Positions 41,930-51,238 are shown, numbered from the stretch's first letter. The stretch: 64,000 nt of DNA from JAWKRB01 sp041389885 (GCA_041389885.1 JAWKRB010000015.1:62001-126000); one strand, 5' to 3'. Program-made: numbers and translations. The notes: generated by a model not told the origin, from the sequence alone.

Positions 41930-43560
41930 GGTCGCCCGTGACGCATCGAATCCAGAGGCTCTCGTTCTCCCTCGGTCTCCTCGCCGCCCTCGCGTCGGCG
42001 GGCTGCCACGACCGCGACGAGGCCTTCGACACCTCCCTCAACGCCCTCACCCCCGTCACCACCGGGGCCTCGATGTTCTTCGTGGTCCCCGCGAGCGCGC
42101 GGGCGATGGTGGCGAACCTCGCGCAGGAGGGCGCGCCGCTGCGCAGCGTGCCTGTGGGCCTCGACCCGGTGATCCTCCAGGCCCGCGTCGACGGCGCGAC
42201 GCCGAGGGGCGAGGCGCTGATCCTCTCGCGGGGCGCGCGGGGCGACCTCGGGGTGTCTCCCGAGCCCGGCTCGCTCACGGCGCTGACCGCGGCGGGGGTC
42301 ACGCGTCGATATGCGCTGGGCAGCCCCTTCAACGCCCTCGCGCAGACCGACGACGGCCGCTTCGCGATGACCTACTTTCGCCCGCAGAGCGCGTCCGGGC
42401 GGCTGCTCTTCAACCCCAACGAGGTGGCCCTGGTCGACCTCGACGCGCCGCCCTCGGCCACCAACCCCACGCTGCGCACCGTGCGCTCCTTCGGGGGCGT
42501 GCCCAACGACGTGGCGTTCTCTCCCCCCATCGAAATCGGCGGGGTTCCCCGGCGCTTCGCGGTGGTGCTCTCGGACGCGTACGTCACCCTCCTCGACCTC
42601 GACCACCCCGCGCGCAGCGAGGTGACCGTGCGCCTCACGCTCCCCGAAGACCCCCGCGCGATTCGCCCCGAGCAGGTGCTCTTCGACGCCGCGGAGGCCA
42701 CGATCTACCTCCGCGCCGCGGCGTCGAACGACGTGTACGTGCTCAAGCTCAACGCGGTGAGCGCCACCGACGCGCTGCAGAACGACTACCGCCCCACGAT
42801 CAACCAGCTCGCGGCGGGGCGCTCCCCCGCCGACATCGCGCTCATCGGCGACGCGGGCGCGCGGCGACTGCTCGTGGTCTCGCCGGGCAGCCGCGACGCG
42901 CGGGTGATCGACGCGCGGGCGAACACCATCACCACGGTCCCCCTCGACGCGGCGGCGAACCGCATCCTGCTCTTCAACGCCGCGGCGCCCGGCGACGCCA
43001 CGCCCAGGGACCGCGCGCTGCTCTACGCCACCGGCGGGGGAGTCAGCGCGGTGAGCTTTCTCGAACTCACCGACATCGACGCCCGCCGGGCGCAGAACGT
43101 CGAGACGCTCAACCTCGGGCGAGGGATCCTCAGCGCGCTCCCGCTCCTCGACCGCGGCGTGGTGATGCTCGGACACCAGACCAGCGGGGGACTCGGACAG
43201 CTCTCCCTCCTCGACCTCGCGCGGCGCACCGCGGCGCCGATCTTCGCCGAGGTCTCGCTCAGCGGCGCGCAGTTCGACAGCGACCGCCGCTCGCTCTGGA
43301 TCGCCCCCCGCGGGAGCGACCGCGTGGGCTTCATCGACCTCCAGACCTTTCGCCCTGGAGAGCTGCGCCTCGACGAGAGCACCGAGCTCGTGGTCCCGCT
43401 CCGGGGCGACGCCGCGGGGAGAAACCGCGTGGTCGCCGTGCACCAGGGCGCGGGCGGCTGGATCAGCGTGATCGACGCCAACGACCCCCGCCGCGAGACC
43501 GTGCGCTCGCTGCGCGGATACCTCCTCAGCGACCTCCTCGACCGTGAGGGCAGCCCGTGA
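41926..43560 (+). CDS. Second propeller-like lipoprotein of the operon
   Basis: The 544-residue protein starts with GTG overlapping the previous stop. It has a lipoprotein signal (LSFSLGLLAALASAGC). The body again looks like a beta-propeller: FNALAQTDDGRFAMTYFRPQ, VPNDVAFSPPIEIGG, RFAVVLSDAYVTLLDLDHP, AEATIYLRAAASNDVYVLKL and RSLWIAPRGSDRVGFIDLQT. It resembles the preceding protein in style but not in sequence. A GTG 12 bases later (VTHRIQRLSF) is an alternative start. The role is unknown; a complex with its neighbours at the outer membrane is inferred. Confidence 0.8.
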   Translation: MRSPVTHRIQRLSFSLGLLAALASAGCHDRDEAFDTSLNALTPVTTGASMFFVVPASARAMVANLAQEGAPLRSVPVGLDPVILQARVDGATPRGEALILSRGARGDLGVSPEPGSLTALTAAGVTRRYALGSPFNALAQTDDGRFAMTYFRPQSASGRLLFNPNEVALVDLDAPPSATNPTLRTVRSFGGVPNDVAFSPPIEIGGVPRRFAVVLSDAYVTLLDLDHPARSEVTVRLTLPEDPRAIRPEQVLFDAAEATIYLRAAASNDVYVLKLNAVSATDALQNDYRPTINQLAAGRSPADIALIGDAGARRLLVVSPGSRDARVIDARANTITTVPLDAAANRILLFNAAAPGDATPRDRALLYATGGGVSAVSFLELTDIDARRAQNVETLNLGRGILSALPLLDRGVVMLGHQTSGGLGQLSLLDLARRTAAPIFAEVSLSGAQFDSDRRSLWIAPRGSDRVGFIDLQTFRPGELRLDESTELVVPLRGDAAGRNRVVAVHQGAGGWISVIDANDPRRETVRSLRGYLLSDLLDREGSP

Positions 43561-44267
43561 AGACCTACGCGACGACCCTGGCGCTCGCCTGCGCCCTGAC
43601 CGTGACCCAACGCGCTGCGGCGCAAGATGTTTCGCACACCGGCAGCCCCTGGTACGCGGGGGTGGTGGCGGGCCCGAGGTACCACCTCGACGGCAGCCGC
43701 GACGCCTTCTCGGGGAGCACCGTGGGCTTCGCGGCGGGGCTGCTCGTGAGCCGCGACGTGCTCCCCGCGAGCTCGCGCTGGGAGCTCGCGGTGGAGCTCG
43801 GCGCCGAGCTCGAGGCCGACACCGGCGAACTGCACCAGGCGTGGCGCACGAGCGTCAGCTCGGTGGCGCCCTTCGCGGGGGTGAGCGTTCGGTTTCGACT
43901 GCTGCGCTGGCTGCTGCCGTACCTCCGGGTGAACGCCGGGGGGACCTGGCACGAGGTGAGCCTCGACGCGATGGACGGCAGCGGCGCCCTCACCGGAGGC
44001 GCCTGGGGATTTCAGGGCAGCGCGGGGCTGGGGCTGATGTTCCAGACCGGGACCTTCGCGCGCGAGGGCGCGTTTCGCCGCGTGCGCTTCGCGTTCACCC
44101 TCGAGGGGGGCGCGGTGTACGCGGCGCCGGTGACCCTCGAGGTCGAGCCCCGCGCGCCGTCCGACGAGCGCGAGGCGGCCGATCGCCTGCCCGTGCAGCG
44201 CGTGCGGCTGGGCGAGCTCGACGCCAGCGCGAGCTACATCCGCCTCGGCGTGGGCCTGCGCTTCTGA
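43557..44267 (+). CDS. Outer-membrane beta-barrel-like protein
   Basis: A 236-residue protein with a cleavable signal peptide (TLALACALTVTQRAAAQ) and alternating hydrophobic/polar strands ending in Phe (YIRLGVGLRF). This C-terminal aromatic is the mark of outer-membrane barrels recognised by the Bam machinery. Strand-like segments are SPWYAGVVAGPRYHLDG, RWELAVELGAELEAD and FRRVRFAFTLEGGAVYAAP. Size and pattern suit an eight-stranded barrel. Its GTG start overlaps the stop of the preceding lipoprotein gene. Confidence 0.78.
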   Translation: MKTYATTLALACALTVTQRAAAQDVSHTGSPWYAGVVAGPRYHLDGSRDAFSGSTVGFAAGLLVSRDVLPASSRWELAVELGAELEADTGELHQAWRTSVSSVAPFAGVSVRFRLLRWLLPYLRVNAGGTWHEVSLDAMDGSGALTGGAWGFQGSAGLGLMFQTGTFAREGAFRRVRFAFTLEGGAVYAAPVTLEVEPRAPSDEREAADRLPVQRVRLGELDASASYIRLGVGLRF

Positions 44268-44281
44268 CCCCCCCCTTGCCA

Positions 44282-44297
44282 TCCCCCGCGCGGGGGA
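44282..44297. terminator. Perfect palindrome TCCCCCGCGCGGGGGA after the lipoprotein operon
   Basis: The 16-base palindrome lies 15 bases after the beta-barrel gene stop and 18 bases before the next ATG. It can form a short very stable stem, but there is no T-run after it, so intrinsic termination is unsure; an operator is the alternative. Confidence 0.3.
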
Positions 44298-44314
44298 CCT
44301 ATTCCCTCCCGCGC

Positions 44315-44764
44315 ATGAACCTCACTGTCACGCTTCTCGCGGTGCACGTGCTCGCGGTGATCCTCTGGGTGGGCTCCCTGGTGAGCATCACGCGGCTGCT
44401 CGGCGTCGCGAAGGACCTCCAGGGCGACGCCCGCGCCCGCGTCACCGACGGCGCCCGCGCGGTGTACCGCGGGGTGTCGTCTCCGTGGATGGGCATCGCC
44501 CTCCTGGTGGGCCTCGCGCTCATCGCGCTCACGCCGGGGATCTTTCGGATGCACTGGTTTCACCCCAAGCTCACCGCCGCGCTCGTGATGCTCGCGCTGC
44601 ACTTCACGCTCGGGGTGAAGGTGCGCAAGGCGCAGGCCGCGGCGGGGGACGACGTCGCCTACGCCGCCGCGCTGAGCTCGGTGCGCGCGCTCCAGGCGGG
44701 GATCTTCGGCACCGCCGCGGTGGCCGTGTCGGCGGTGACCATCCTGAAGGTCACGATGCCCTGA
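44315..44764 (+). CDS. CopD/HemJ-like four-helix membrane protein
   Basis: This 149-residue protein has four membrane helices. The first carries the conserved His and Trp in LLAVHVLAVILWVGSLV. The others are SPWMGIALLVGLALIALT, FHPKLTAALVMLALHFTLGV with HPK and H, and IFGTAAVAVSAVTILKV. His in helix 1 and the W-F-H-P-K-L block are the heme-ligand and signature positions of the HemJ (protoporphyrinogen oxidase)/CopD-like family, so it may bind heme and act in heme biosynthesis. Assignment to HemJ proper is likely but not certain. It is convergent with the RCK protein. Confidence 0.75.
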   Translation: MNLTVTLLAVHVLAVILWVGSLVSITRLLGVAKDLQGDARARVTDGARAVYRGVSSPWMGIALLVGLALIALTPGIFRMHWFHPKLTAALVMLALHFTLGVKVRKAQAAAGDDVAYAAALSSVRALQAGIFGTAAVAVSAVTILKVTMP

Positions 44765-44778
44765 GCGGGGCGGCGCCG

Positions 44779-45810
44779 CTACAGCGTGCGCAGCCGCCCG
44801 AGGGCCTTCGCGGGGAGGTCGAGCAGCAGCAGGTCGCCCTCCGCGAGGCACACGTCGTGGCGTGGGCGAAGGAACTTTCCGCCGCGGGTGACCCGCACCA
44901 CCCGGCCGTCGATCTCGTCCTCGCAGACCTCCACCGAGCGCCCGCTCCACGCGCGCGGCGTGACGATCTCGACGTCGACCCTGAGGCTCCCGTCGCCGAC
45001 GCGGTAGACCCCGACCACCCCCTCTTCGACCGCCTGCAGCGCGACCAGCGGACCCGCGAGGGCCGCGGTGCTGAAGGTCTGGTCGAAGTGCAGCGCCGCG
45101 CCGATCTTGCCCGCGACGCGCTGGTCGAAGACCCGCACCACCACGCGGATGTTGGGGTTCATGCGCCGCGCGTCGATGGCCACCTCGAGGTTGGTCAGGT
45201 CGTCGTCGGTCGCGCACACCACCGAGTGCGCCTCGCGCACCCCCGCGCTGAGCAGCATCTCGTCCTGCCGCACGTCGCCGTAGAACACCGGCACGCCCAG
45301 GCGCTCGGCCACCGCGGCGAAGGACTCGTCCCGCTGGCGCTCCAGCGCCACCGCGGCCACGCCCAGCGCGTGCAGCGACTCGACCACGCGCACCCCCACG
45401 TGCCCCAGGCCGCACACGATCGTGTGGCCCCTCATCTGCTCCGTCATGATCTTCACCCAGAGCTTTCTGCGCTCCTCGACGTCGAAGAGCGACGAGCCGA
45501 CCCGCACCAGGCCCCGCACGAGCAGCACCACCCCGAGCAGCGGGGTGATCCAGAAGACCGAGCGCGCGATCGCCGAGTGCGGCAGGGTCTGCGTGGGCTC
45601 GAAGAAGAGCTGGGTGTACATCCCGTAGAGGTCGGCGCCGAAGTCGTCGAGCACCTCGTGGTGCGCGGCCATGTCCCAGCGCACCAGCGCGGTGGCCCCG
45701 ATGAGGTAGACCGCGATGGCGCCCACCCAGGGCGCGAGCTGCACCCCGAAGTGCCAGAACACCAGCGAGGTCACCCTCGGCGGGCGACCGAAGTCAGGGA
45801 GCGAGGTCAC
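44779..45810 (-). CDS. RCK (TrkA-N/C) domain membrane protein
   Basis: Two membrane helices (FWHFGVQLAPWVGAIAVYLI and ITPLLGVVLLVRGLV) flank about 50 residues without the TVGYG potassium filter. A TrkA-N Rossmann domain follows: TIVCGLGHVGVRVVESLHAL with GxGxxG, LGVPVFYGDVRQDEMLLSAG, and VVCATDDDLTNLEVAIDARR. A TrkA-C-like domain closes the protein (GRVVRVTRGGKFLRPRHDV, LAEGDLLLLDLP). RCK domains sense NAD(H) or ions and gate transport. Without the pore signature it is not clearly a potassium channel. GTG at 45810 is chosen (VTSLPDFGRPPR); the frame is open further upstream. Confidence 0.8.
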   Translation of the reverse strand: MTSLPDFGRPPRVTSLVFWHFGVQLAPWVGAIAVYLIGATALVRWDMAAHHEVLDDFGADLYGMYTQLFFEPTQTLPHSAIARSVFWITPLLGVVLLVRGLVRVGSSLFDVEERRKLWVKIMTEQMRGHTIVCGLGHVGVRVVESLHALGVAAVALERQRDESFAAVAERLGVPVFYGDVRQDEMLLSAGVREAHSVVCATDDDLTNLEVAIDARRMNPNIRVVVRVFDQRVAGKIGAALHFDQTFSTAALAGPLVALQAVEEGVVGVYRVGDGSLRVDVEIVTPRAWSGRSVEVCEDEIDGRVVRVTRGGKFLRPRHDVCLAEGDLLLLDLPAKALGRLRTL

Positions 45811-45902
45811 GGGCTTCAAGGCGCCGGAGGGTGCCGCAGACCCTCGCCCATGAAAAGCCGCCCTTGGAATCCCCCGCGCGCCCGTGGCACACACCCCCCG
45901 CC

Positions 45903-46940
45903 GTGCCCCCGACCCGCACCGCGGTGTACCTCCTCGCGCTCTGCGCCGCGGCGCTCTCCCTCGCGCTCCTCGACGGGCGCCTGCACCACGACGAGGTCCA
46001 CCAGTACGCCGAGCCCGCGCACCGCATGGTCTGGGGCTACGGGACCGTCGCCCACGAGTGGCACCGCGGGATGCGCAACACCCTCGGCCCCGGCGCCCTC
46101 GCGGCCCTCTTCGCCCTCGCCCGCGCGCTGAGGGTCGACGGCCCCTGGGCGCTCTTCGCCGTGCGCCACGGCGCGGTCACCCTGCTCTCGCTCCTCGCCC
46201 TGCGCGCGGCCATGGACCACGTGCGCGCCCGCACCGGCCGCGAAGACCTCGCGCGCTACGCGGGGCTCTGCGTCGCCCTCTCGCTCCCCTGGGCCGCCCT
46301 CGCGTCGCGTCCCCTGGGCGAGACCCTCTCCGTCTGCGCCGCCCTCTTCGCCCTCCGCGCGCAGGACCAACCCCGCTGGACCCTCCTCGGCGCCCTCGCG
46401 GGCCTCACCTTCGCGCTGCGCTACCCCGCGGGGCTCCTCGCCGCGGGCCTCGCGCTCCCCGCCCTCGCGCGCCCTCGAAGCGCCGCGCGCTTCGCCCTGG
46501 GGCTCGGGCTCGCGCTCGCGGCGCTCGCGGCGCTCGACCTGCGCGCCTGGGGCGCTCCCTTCGCGTCGGTGACGGGGTACCTCCGCTTCAACCTCCTGCA
46601 CGACCGCGCGCGCATCGAGTACGGCGCGCGGCCCTGGTGGTTCTACCTCGCCTGCGCCGCGGCCTTCGCGCCGTGGCCGATGGCCCTGGGGCTCAAGGGG
46701 ATGCGACTCGTTCGGGCGGCGCTCCCCGCCCTCGCGCCGCTGGGGCTCTACCTCGCCGTGATGTCCCTCGTGGCGCACAAGGAGCCGCGGTTCTTTCTCA
46801 CGGTGATCCCCCTCGTCGCGGTGGCGCTGGCGTGTCTGTCCGAGGGCCTCGCGCCGCGCCCCCTGGGCGGTGGCCCTGCTCGTCGCGCAGGGCGCCGTGG
46901 TGACCCTCGCGTGGTGGCACCTCGGGAGCTTTCAGGGTGA
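45903..46940 (+). CDS. GT22-like mannosyltransferase (C-terminus out of frame)
   Basis: The N-terminus TAVYLLALCAAALSLALLDG then LHHDEVHQYAEPAHRMVWGY and EWHRGMRN matches the GT22 (Alg9/PIG-B type) signature H-P/H-D-E-x-x-Q-x-x-E-P-A-H and tW-E-W-R-x-G-x-R-S. About eight membrane helices follow, then VAHKEPRFFLTVIPLVAVAL, the HKExRF motif of this family. These enzymes transfer mannose from a polyprenyl-phosphate donor at the membrane. GT22 enzymes are mainly eukaryotic. After EGLAPRPLG the frame is lost; changing the C-run at 46859-46863 by one base continues it as APWAVALLVAQGAVV. GTG at 45903 is the likely start. Confidence 0.82.
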   Translation: MPPTRTAVYLLALCAAALSLALLDGRLHHDEVHQYAEPAHRMVWGYGTVAHEWHRGMRNTLGPGALAALFALARALRVDGPWALFAVRHGAVTLLSLLALRAAMDHVRARTGREDLARYAGLCVALSLPWAALASRPLGETLSVCAALFALRAQDQPRWTLLGALAGLTFALRYPAGLLAAGLALPALARPRSAARFALGLGLALAALAALDLRAWGAPFASVTGYLRFNLLHDRARIEYGARPWWFYLACAAAFAPWPMALGLKGMRLVRAALPALAPLGLYLAVMSLVAHKEPRFFLTVIPLVAVALACLSEGLAPRPLGGGPARRAGRRGDPRVVAPRELSG

Positions 46941-47247
46941 CATCGCCCGCGCCACCCGCGCCGCCGCCGCCCGCGACGACCTCGGGAGCCTCTGGGTGAT
47001 GAACGCCTCGCACCCGGGGTGGGTGAACCTCCGACGCGAGGTCCTCCTCCGGGCCGATCCCAGGGAGCGACTCGCGGTCACCCTCGCGGAGCTCGCCGCC
47101 GCGGCGCCGCCGCCCCAGGGGAGGGACTACGCCATCTGCGACGGACGGCTCCGGGAGGGGGAGCGGCAGAGGTGCGTGGACGCGATGAAAAGACTCGGAT
47201 TCATTGAGGTTTCACGCCACGGACGCGCGCTCCTCCTGGCCCGCTGA
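46870..47247 (+). other. Out-of-frame C-terminal part of the GT22-like gene
   Basis: This frame encodes the last membrane helix (VALLVAQGAVVTLAWWHLGS) and a C-terminal soluble tail: LGSLWVMNASHPGWVNLRRE, GRDYAICDGRLREGERQRCV and EVSRHGRALLLAR. It has no membrane topology of its own that makes sense without the preceding helices. The junction with them needs only a 1-base change in a run of five C. Confidence 0.75.
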
Positions 47248-47290
47248 CGCTCTGCCTGTCTAGAACGCGCGCCGCGGGGAGAAGTGTCGC

Positions 47291-47296
47291 TATACT
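47291..47296 (+). promoter_or_regulatory. Possible -10 element TATACT before the MopE/FG-GAP gene
   Basis: TATACT differs from the sigma-70 consensus TATAAT by one base. It lies 28 bases before the GTG start, with GGAG between them. No good -35 box is seen, so this is tentative. Confidence 0.35.
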
Positions 47297-47318
47297 CCGC
47301 GGTGATGGAGGCTCCCGC

Positions 47319-50300
47319 GTGAACCGAGTGCGTGCGCTTTGCTTGCTTTCTCTCGCCAGCTTCGGCTGCGCCGCCCAGAATCAGCCGGTCATCTTCGATG
47401 ACTTCGACACCGGAGTCATCGAAGACGACGCGGTCGCCAAGGACGACCTGCCGGCGCAGCCCGAGGTGCTCGCCTTCGATATCCCGTCCCTCGACGTGCA
47501 GAGCGTCGACGCCGCGCCGGTCGACGGCCCGTCCGTCGACGCGGCCACGGGCGAGACCGGCACGCCCGACGACGCGCAGGTCGAAGACACGGGGCCCCGC
47601 CCCGACGTGTGCAGGCTCGTCTGCGGCACCGTGTGCGTCGACACCGAGACCGACCCGCGCAACTGCGGCCGCTGCGGCAACGACTGCACCGCGCTCCCCG
47701 GCGTCGACGCGTCGCGGGTGACCTGCGAGCGCGGCGTGTGCAACCTCCGCAACGCGTGCATGGACGGCAGGCTCAACTGCACCGGCAACCCCTCCACGGG
47801 CTGCGAGACCGCGGTGACCACGGCGTTTCGCTGCGGGAGCTGCGTCACGGGCTGCACCGAGCCCACGCCCCTCTGCGGCGTGATGACCGGCGCGCCCACG
47901 GGCTACGCCTGCCTCAGCGGCTGCACCGCGCCGCTCTCGGCCCGCTGCAGCGGCGTCTGCGTCAACACCGACACCGACCCGCGCAACTGCGGCACCTGCG
48001 GCACCGTGTGCCCCACCACCACCGTCGCCAACGGCCGCGGCGGGTGCGAGATGGGCGCCTGCGCGCTGGTCTGCAACGTCGGCTTCGGCGACTGCGACGG
48101 CAACCCCGCCAACGGCTGCGAGACCCGCACGACCAACAGCATCACGAACTGCGGCGCCTGCGGCACCGTGTGCACCGCCCCGCCGGGGGGCACGCCGAGC
48201 TGCGTGAACGGCGTGTGCACGATCACCTGCGCCGCGGGCACCGGCGACTGCGACCGCATGGGCTCCAACGGCTGCGAGGTGAACCTCCGCACCGACTCGA
48301 CCAACTGCGGCGCCTGCGGCACCACCTGCGAGGGGCGTCCCAACACCGCGGGCACCTGCAACAACGGCGCGTGCGCCTTCGCGTGCAACCCGGGCTTCGG
48401 CAACTGCGACAACAACTTCACCAACGGCTGCGAGGCCGAGCTCGCGGCCAACCCGCTCAATTGCGGCGCCTGCGGCTTTCGCTGCGCCTCCGCGGCGAAC
48501 GCGACGGCGAGCTGCGCCGGCAGCGTGTGCGGGATCACCTGCAACGCGGGCTTCGGCAACTGCGACGGCAACGGCCTGAACGGCTGCGAGGCGAACACCG
48601 CGACGAACACGCAGAACTGCGGCGCCTGCGGCAACGTCTGCCCCTCCGCCCCCGGCGCGAGCGCGGTGTGCACCGCGGGCCGCTGCGGCCTCGCGTGCAT
48701 GCCCGGCTCGGGCGACTGCGACATGAACGCGAGCAACGGCTGCGAGGTGAACCTCAACACCAGCAACGCCCACTGCGGCATGTGCGGGAGCATCTGCAAC
48801 GCGATCTCGAACTCCACCGCGCAGTGCGTGGCGGGCGCCTGCCAGATCACCTGCAACGACGGCTTCGAGCTCAACGCGGGCATCTGCGTGCGCTCGCCGC
48901 CGAGGGCGGTCTCGCCCGCGCCCTTCTCCTTCGTCACCTCGCGGCGGCCGCTGTTTCGCATCGCCCTCCCCGCGGGGCAGGACGGGGCCACCATCGACAT
49001 CTGCGCCGACCGCGCGTGCACCGCGGTGGCGACGAGCTTCACCATCACCGGCCGCAGCGGCCAGGCGACCACCGAGCTCGCGCCGGGGATCTACTACTGG
49101 CGCACCCGCGGCCGCCTCGCCGGCGCCATCGTCACGGGCCTCGGCGTGTCGCAGGAGTTCATGGTCGTCGCCTCGGGCTCGCCCACGGCGAGCGCGAGCT
49201 GGGGGAGCTTTCTCGACGCCAACGCCGACGGCTCCGCCGACCTGCTCGCGGGCGCGCCGGGCACCGGCTCCCCGGCGCCGCAGGCGCGCTTCTGGCGCTC
49301 CATCGCCACGGTCGCGGGGGCCACGCCCTTCAACACCTCGAACACCACCGTCGCCCTCGGGACCTCGGGCGCGGGCAACGCCGTCGCGGCCATCGGCGAC
49401 GTGAACGGCGACGGCCTCGGCGACAGCGCCGTGGCGGCCTCCGCGGGCAACCAGGTGCAGATCTTTCACGGCACCACGTCGGGCATCTCCACCTCGCCCG
49501 CCACCTCGCTCACCCAGAGCGGCATCGTGGGCTTCGGCACCAGCGTCGCCGCGGCGGGCGACGTGAACGGCGACGGCTACGGCGACGTCATCGTGGGCGC
49601 CTCGTCGAGCAACCGCGCGTTCGTGTTCCTCGGGAGCGCGACGGGGCTCAACTCGCTGAGCGCGCGCACGCTCACGCCCTCGGCGGGCTCGGCCAACTTC
49701 GGCGTCAGCGTCGCCGGCGTCGGCGACGTGAACGCCGACGGCTACGCCGACGTCATGGTCGGCACCGACGGGCCCAACATCGCGTACCTCTACATGGGCT
49801 CGTCCACCGGCGTGTCGACCACGGCCATCGTGCTCGCCGCCCCCAGCGGCGCGTCGGGCTTCGGCCGCTCCCTCGCGCCCGCGGGCGACGTGAACGCCGA
49901 CGGCTACCCCGACGTGGTCGTCGGCGCCTTCAGCAGCGGCGTGGCGTTCATCTATCACGGCGGCGGCGCGGGGCTCTCCACCGGCCCCAACGCCGTGCTC
50001 AGCGGCATGGGCGCGCTGAACTTCGGACTCATCGTCGACGGCCTCGGCGACATCAACGGCGACGGGTACAACGACGTGCTCGTGGGCGCGCCCTTCATCG
50101 GCACCTCGGGCAACGGCACCGGGTACATCTTTCGCGGCGGCGCCTCGGGGATCACCCTGAGCTCCCCGATCACCTTCGTGATCCCCGGCGCGGGCGGGCA
50201 GGCCACCCGCGCCGCGGGCCTCGGCGACACCAACCGCGACGGCCTCTGCGACTTCGCCGTGGGCAACCCCATCACGTCGACCGCGGCGTCGATTCAGGTC

Positions 50301-50447
50301 TGGGTGGGCGTGCGCGACGGCTCGCCCCGCCTCGCCAACACCCTCACCGCGACGAGCACCATCGGCACGTCCATCGCCTCGCTCCCGCAGCGCCTCCGCG
50401 GCGCGCTCTTCGCCGCCCTCGCGCCCCGCGGCCGCGGCTACTTCTGA
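47319..50447 (+). CDS. MopE-type Cys-rich and FG-GAP repeat lipoprotein
   Basis: The 1042-residue protein has a lipoprotein signal (NRVRALCLLSLASFGC). An Asp-rich linker with DVQSVDAAPVDGPSVDAA is followed (about 95-525) by seven or more Cys-rich units built on TDPRNCGRCGNDC, NCGACGTVC, NCGACGTTC and variants, each followed by CNxGFGxCDGNxxNGCE. These are MopE-like repeats. After a junction domain (HSRPLF-like region SRRPLFRIALPAGQDGA), about six FG-GAP units follow with calcium-binding loops: GDVNGDGLGD, GDVNGDGYGD, GDVNADGYAD, GDVNADGYPD and GDINGDGYND. It should be a disulfide-rich surface adhesin or scaffold. GGAG precedes the GTG start by 8 bases. Confidence 0.88.
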   Translation: MNRVRALCLLSLASFGCAAQNQPVIFDDFDTGVIEDDAVAKDDLPAQPEVLAFDIPSLDVQSVDAAPVDGPSVDAATGETGTPDDAQVEDTGPRPDVCRLVCGTVCVDTETDPRNCGRCGNDCTALPGVDASRVTCERGVCNLRNACMDGRLNCTGNPSTGCETAVTTAFRCGSCVTGCTEPTPLCGVMTGAPTGYACLSGCTAPLSARCSGVCVNTDTDPRNCGTCGTVCPTTTVANGRGGCEMGACALVCNVGFGDCDGNPANGCETRTTNSITNCGACGTVCTAPPGGTPSCVNGVCTITCAAGTGDCDRMGSNGCEVNLRTDSTNCGACGTTCEGRPNTAGTCNNGACAFACNPGFGNCDNNFTNGCEAELAANPLNCGACGFRCASAANATASCAGSVCGITCNAGFGNCDGNGLNGCEANTATNTQNCGACGNVCPSAPGASAVCTAGRCGLACMPGSGDCDMNASNGCEVNLNTSNAHCGMCGSICNAISNSTAQCVAGACQITCNDGFELNAGICVRSPPRAVSPAPFSFVTSRRPLFRIALPAGQDGATIDICADRACTAVATSFTITGRSGQATTELAPGIYYWRTRGRLAGAIVTGLGVSQEFMVVASGSPTASASWGSFLDANADGSADLLAGAPGTGSPAPQARFWRSIATVAGATPFNTSNTTVALGTSGAGNAVAAIGDVNGDGLGDSAVAASAGNQVQIFHGTTSGISTSPATSLTQSGIVGFGTSVAAAGDVNGDGYGDVIVGASSSNRAFVFLGSATGLNSLSARTLTPSAGSANFGVSVAGVGDVNADGYADVMVGTDGPNIAYLYMGSSTGVSTTAIVLAAPSGASGFGRSLAPAGDVNADGYPDVVVGAFSSGVAFIYHGGGAGLSTGPNAVLSGMGALNFGLIVDGLGDINGDGYNDVLVGAPFIGTSGNGTGYIFRGGASGITLSSPITFVIPGAGGQATRAAGLGDTNRDGLCDFAVGNPITSTAASIQVWVGVRDGSPRLANTLTATSTIGTSIASLPQRLRGALFAALAPRGRGYF

Positions 50448-50491
50448 CCCCCCTGTTGCGCCTCGCGGCGCGCGGACTAGAGTGCCGCGCC

Positions 50492-51234
50492 ATGCGAGGC
50501 GAGACCCTGCCCCCGTGGCCCGTCGAGGAGTTCGAGCGCAGGCTCCGAGCCTTCGACGCGCGCTACCACATCCACCACCCCTTTCACGTGCGCATGGCCG
50601 AGGGCTCCCTCGACCGCGAGCAGATCCAGGGCTGGGTGCTCAACCGCTTCTATTACCAGGTGAGCATCCCCCGAAAGGACGCGGCGGTGATGGCCAACTG
50701 CCCCGACCGCGAGGTGCGCCGCCGCTGGATCCAGCGGATCCTCGACCACGACGGCGAGGGCGACGACCCCGGCGGCATCGAGGCGTGGACCCGGCTGGGT
50801 GAGGCCACGGGCATCCCTCGCGAGGCCCTCACCTCCCTGCGGGGGGTGCTCCCCGGCGTGCGCTTCGCGGTGGACGCGTACGTGAACTTCGCCCGCAGCG
50901 CGCCGTGGCAAGAGGCCGTGGCGTCGTCGCTCACCGAGCTCTTCGCGCCCACGATCCACAAGCAGCGCCTCGCGGGCTGGCCCGAGCTCTACCCGTGGAT
51001 CGCCCCCGAGGGGCTCGGGTATTTTCAGAAGCGCGTCTCGCAAGCGGGACGCGACGTCGAGCACGGCCTCGCGCTCACGCTGCGCCTCTTCGACACCCGC
51101 GAGGCGCAGGAGCGCGCGCTGGAGATTCTGCAGTTCAAGCTCGACGTGCTGTGGTCGATGCTCGACGCGATGTGGATGGCCTACGTCGAGAAGAAGCCGC
51201 CGTACTTCTCCTGCGCGCCGGTGGCTGACGCGCG

Positions 51235-51238
<4 letters not shown>
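50492..51238 (+). CDS. pqqC: PqqC-like coenzyme PQQ synthesis protein
   Basis: The 248-residue protein follows PqqC: RYHIHHPFHVRMAEGSL, QIQGWVLNRFYYQVSIPRKD, VRRRWIQRILDHDGEGDDPG with family His-Asp-Gly, and LTELFAPTIHKQRLAG. It ends with FKLDVLWSMLDAMWMAYVEK. PqqC is an oxidase that closes the rings in the last step of pyrroloquinoline quinone synthesis. Length and motifs are complete. No pqqA, B, D or E lies nearby. Instead its stop overlaps an OmpR-type regulator gene. Whether it makes PQQ or serves another oxidation is unclear. Confidence 0.88.

Noticed and set aside
44779..45810. Potassium channel
   Set aside because: The RCK domains fit, but the two-helix membrane part lacks the TVGYG selectivity filter.
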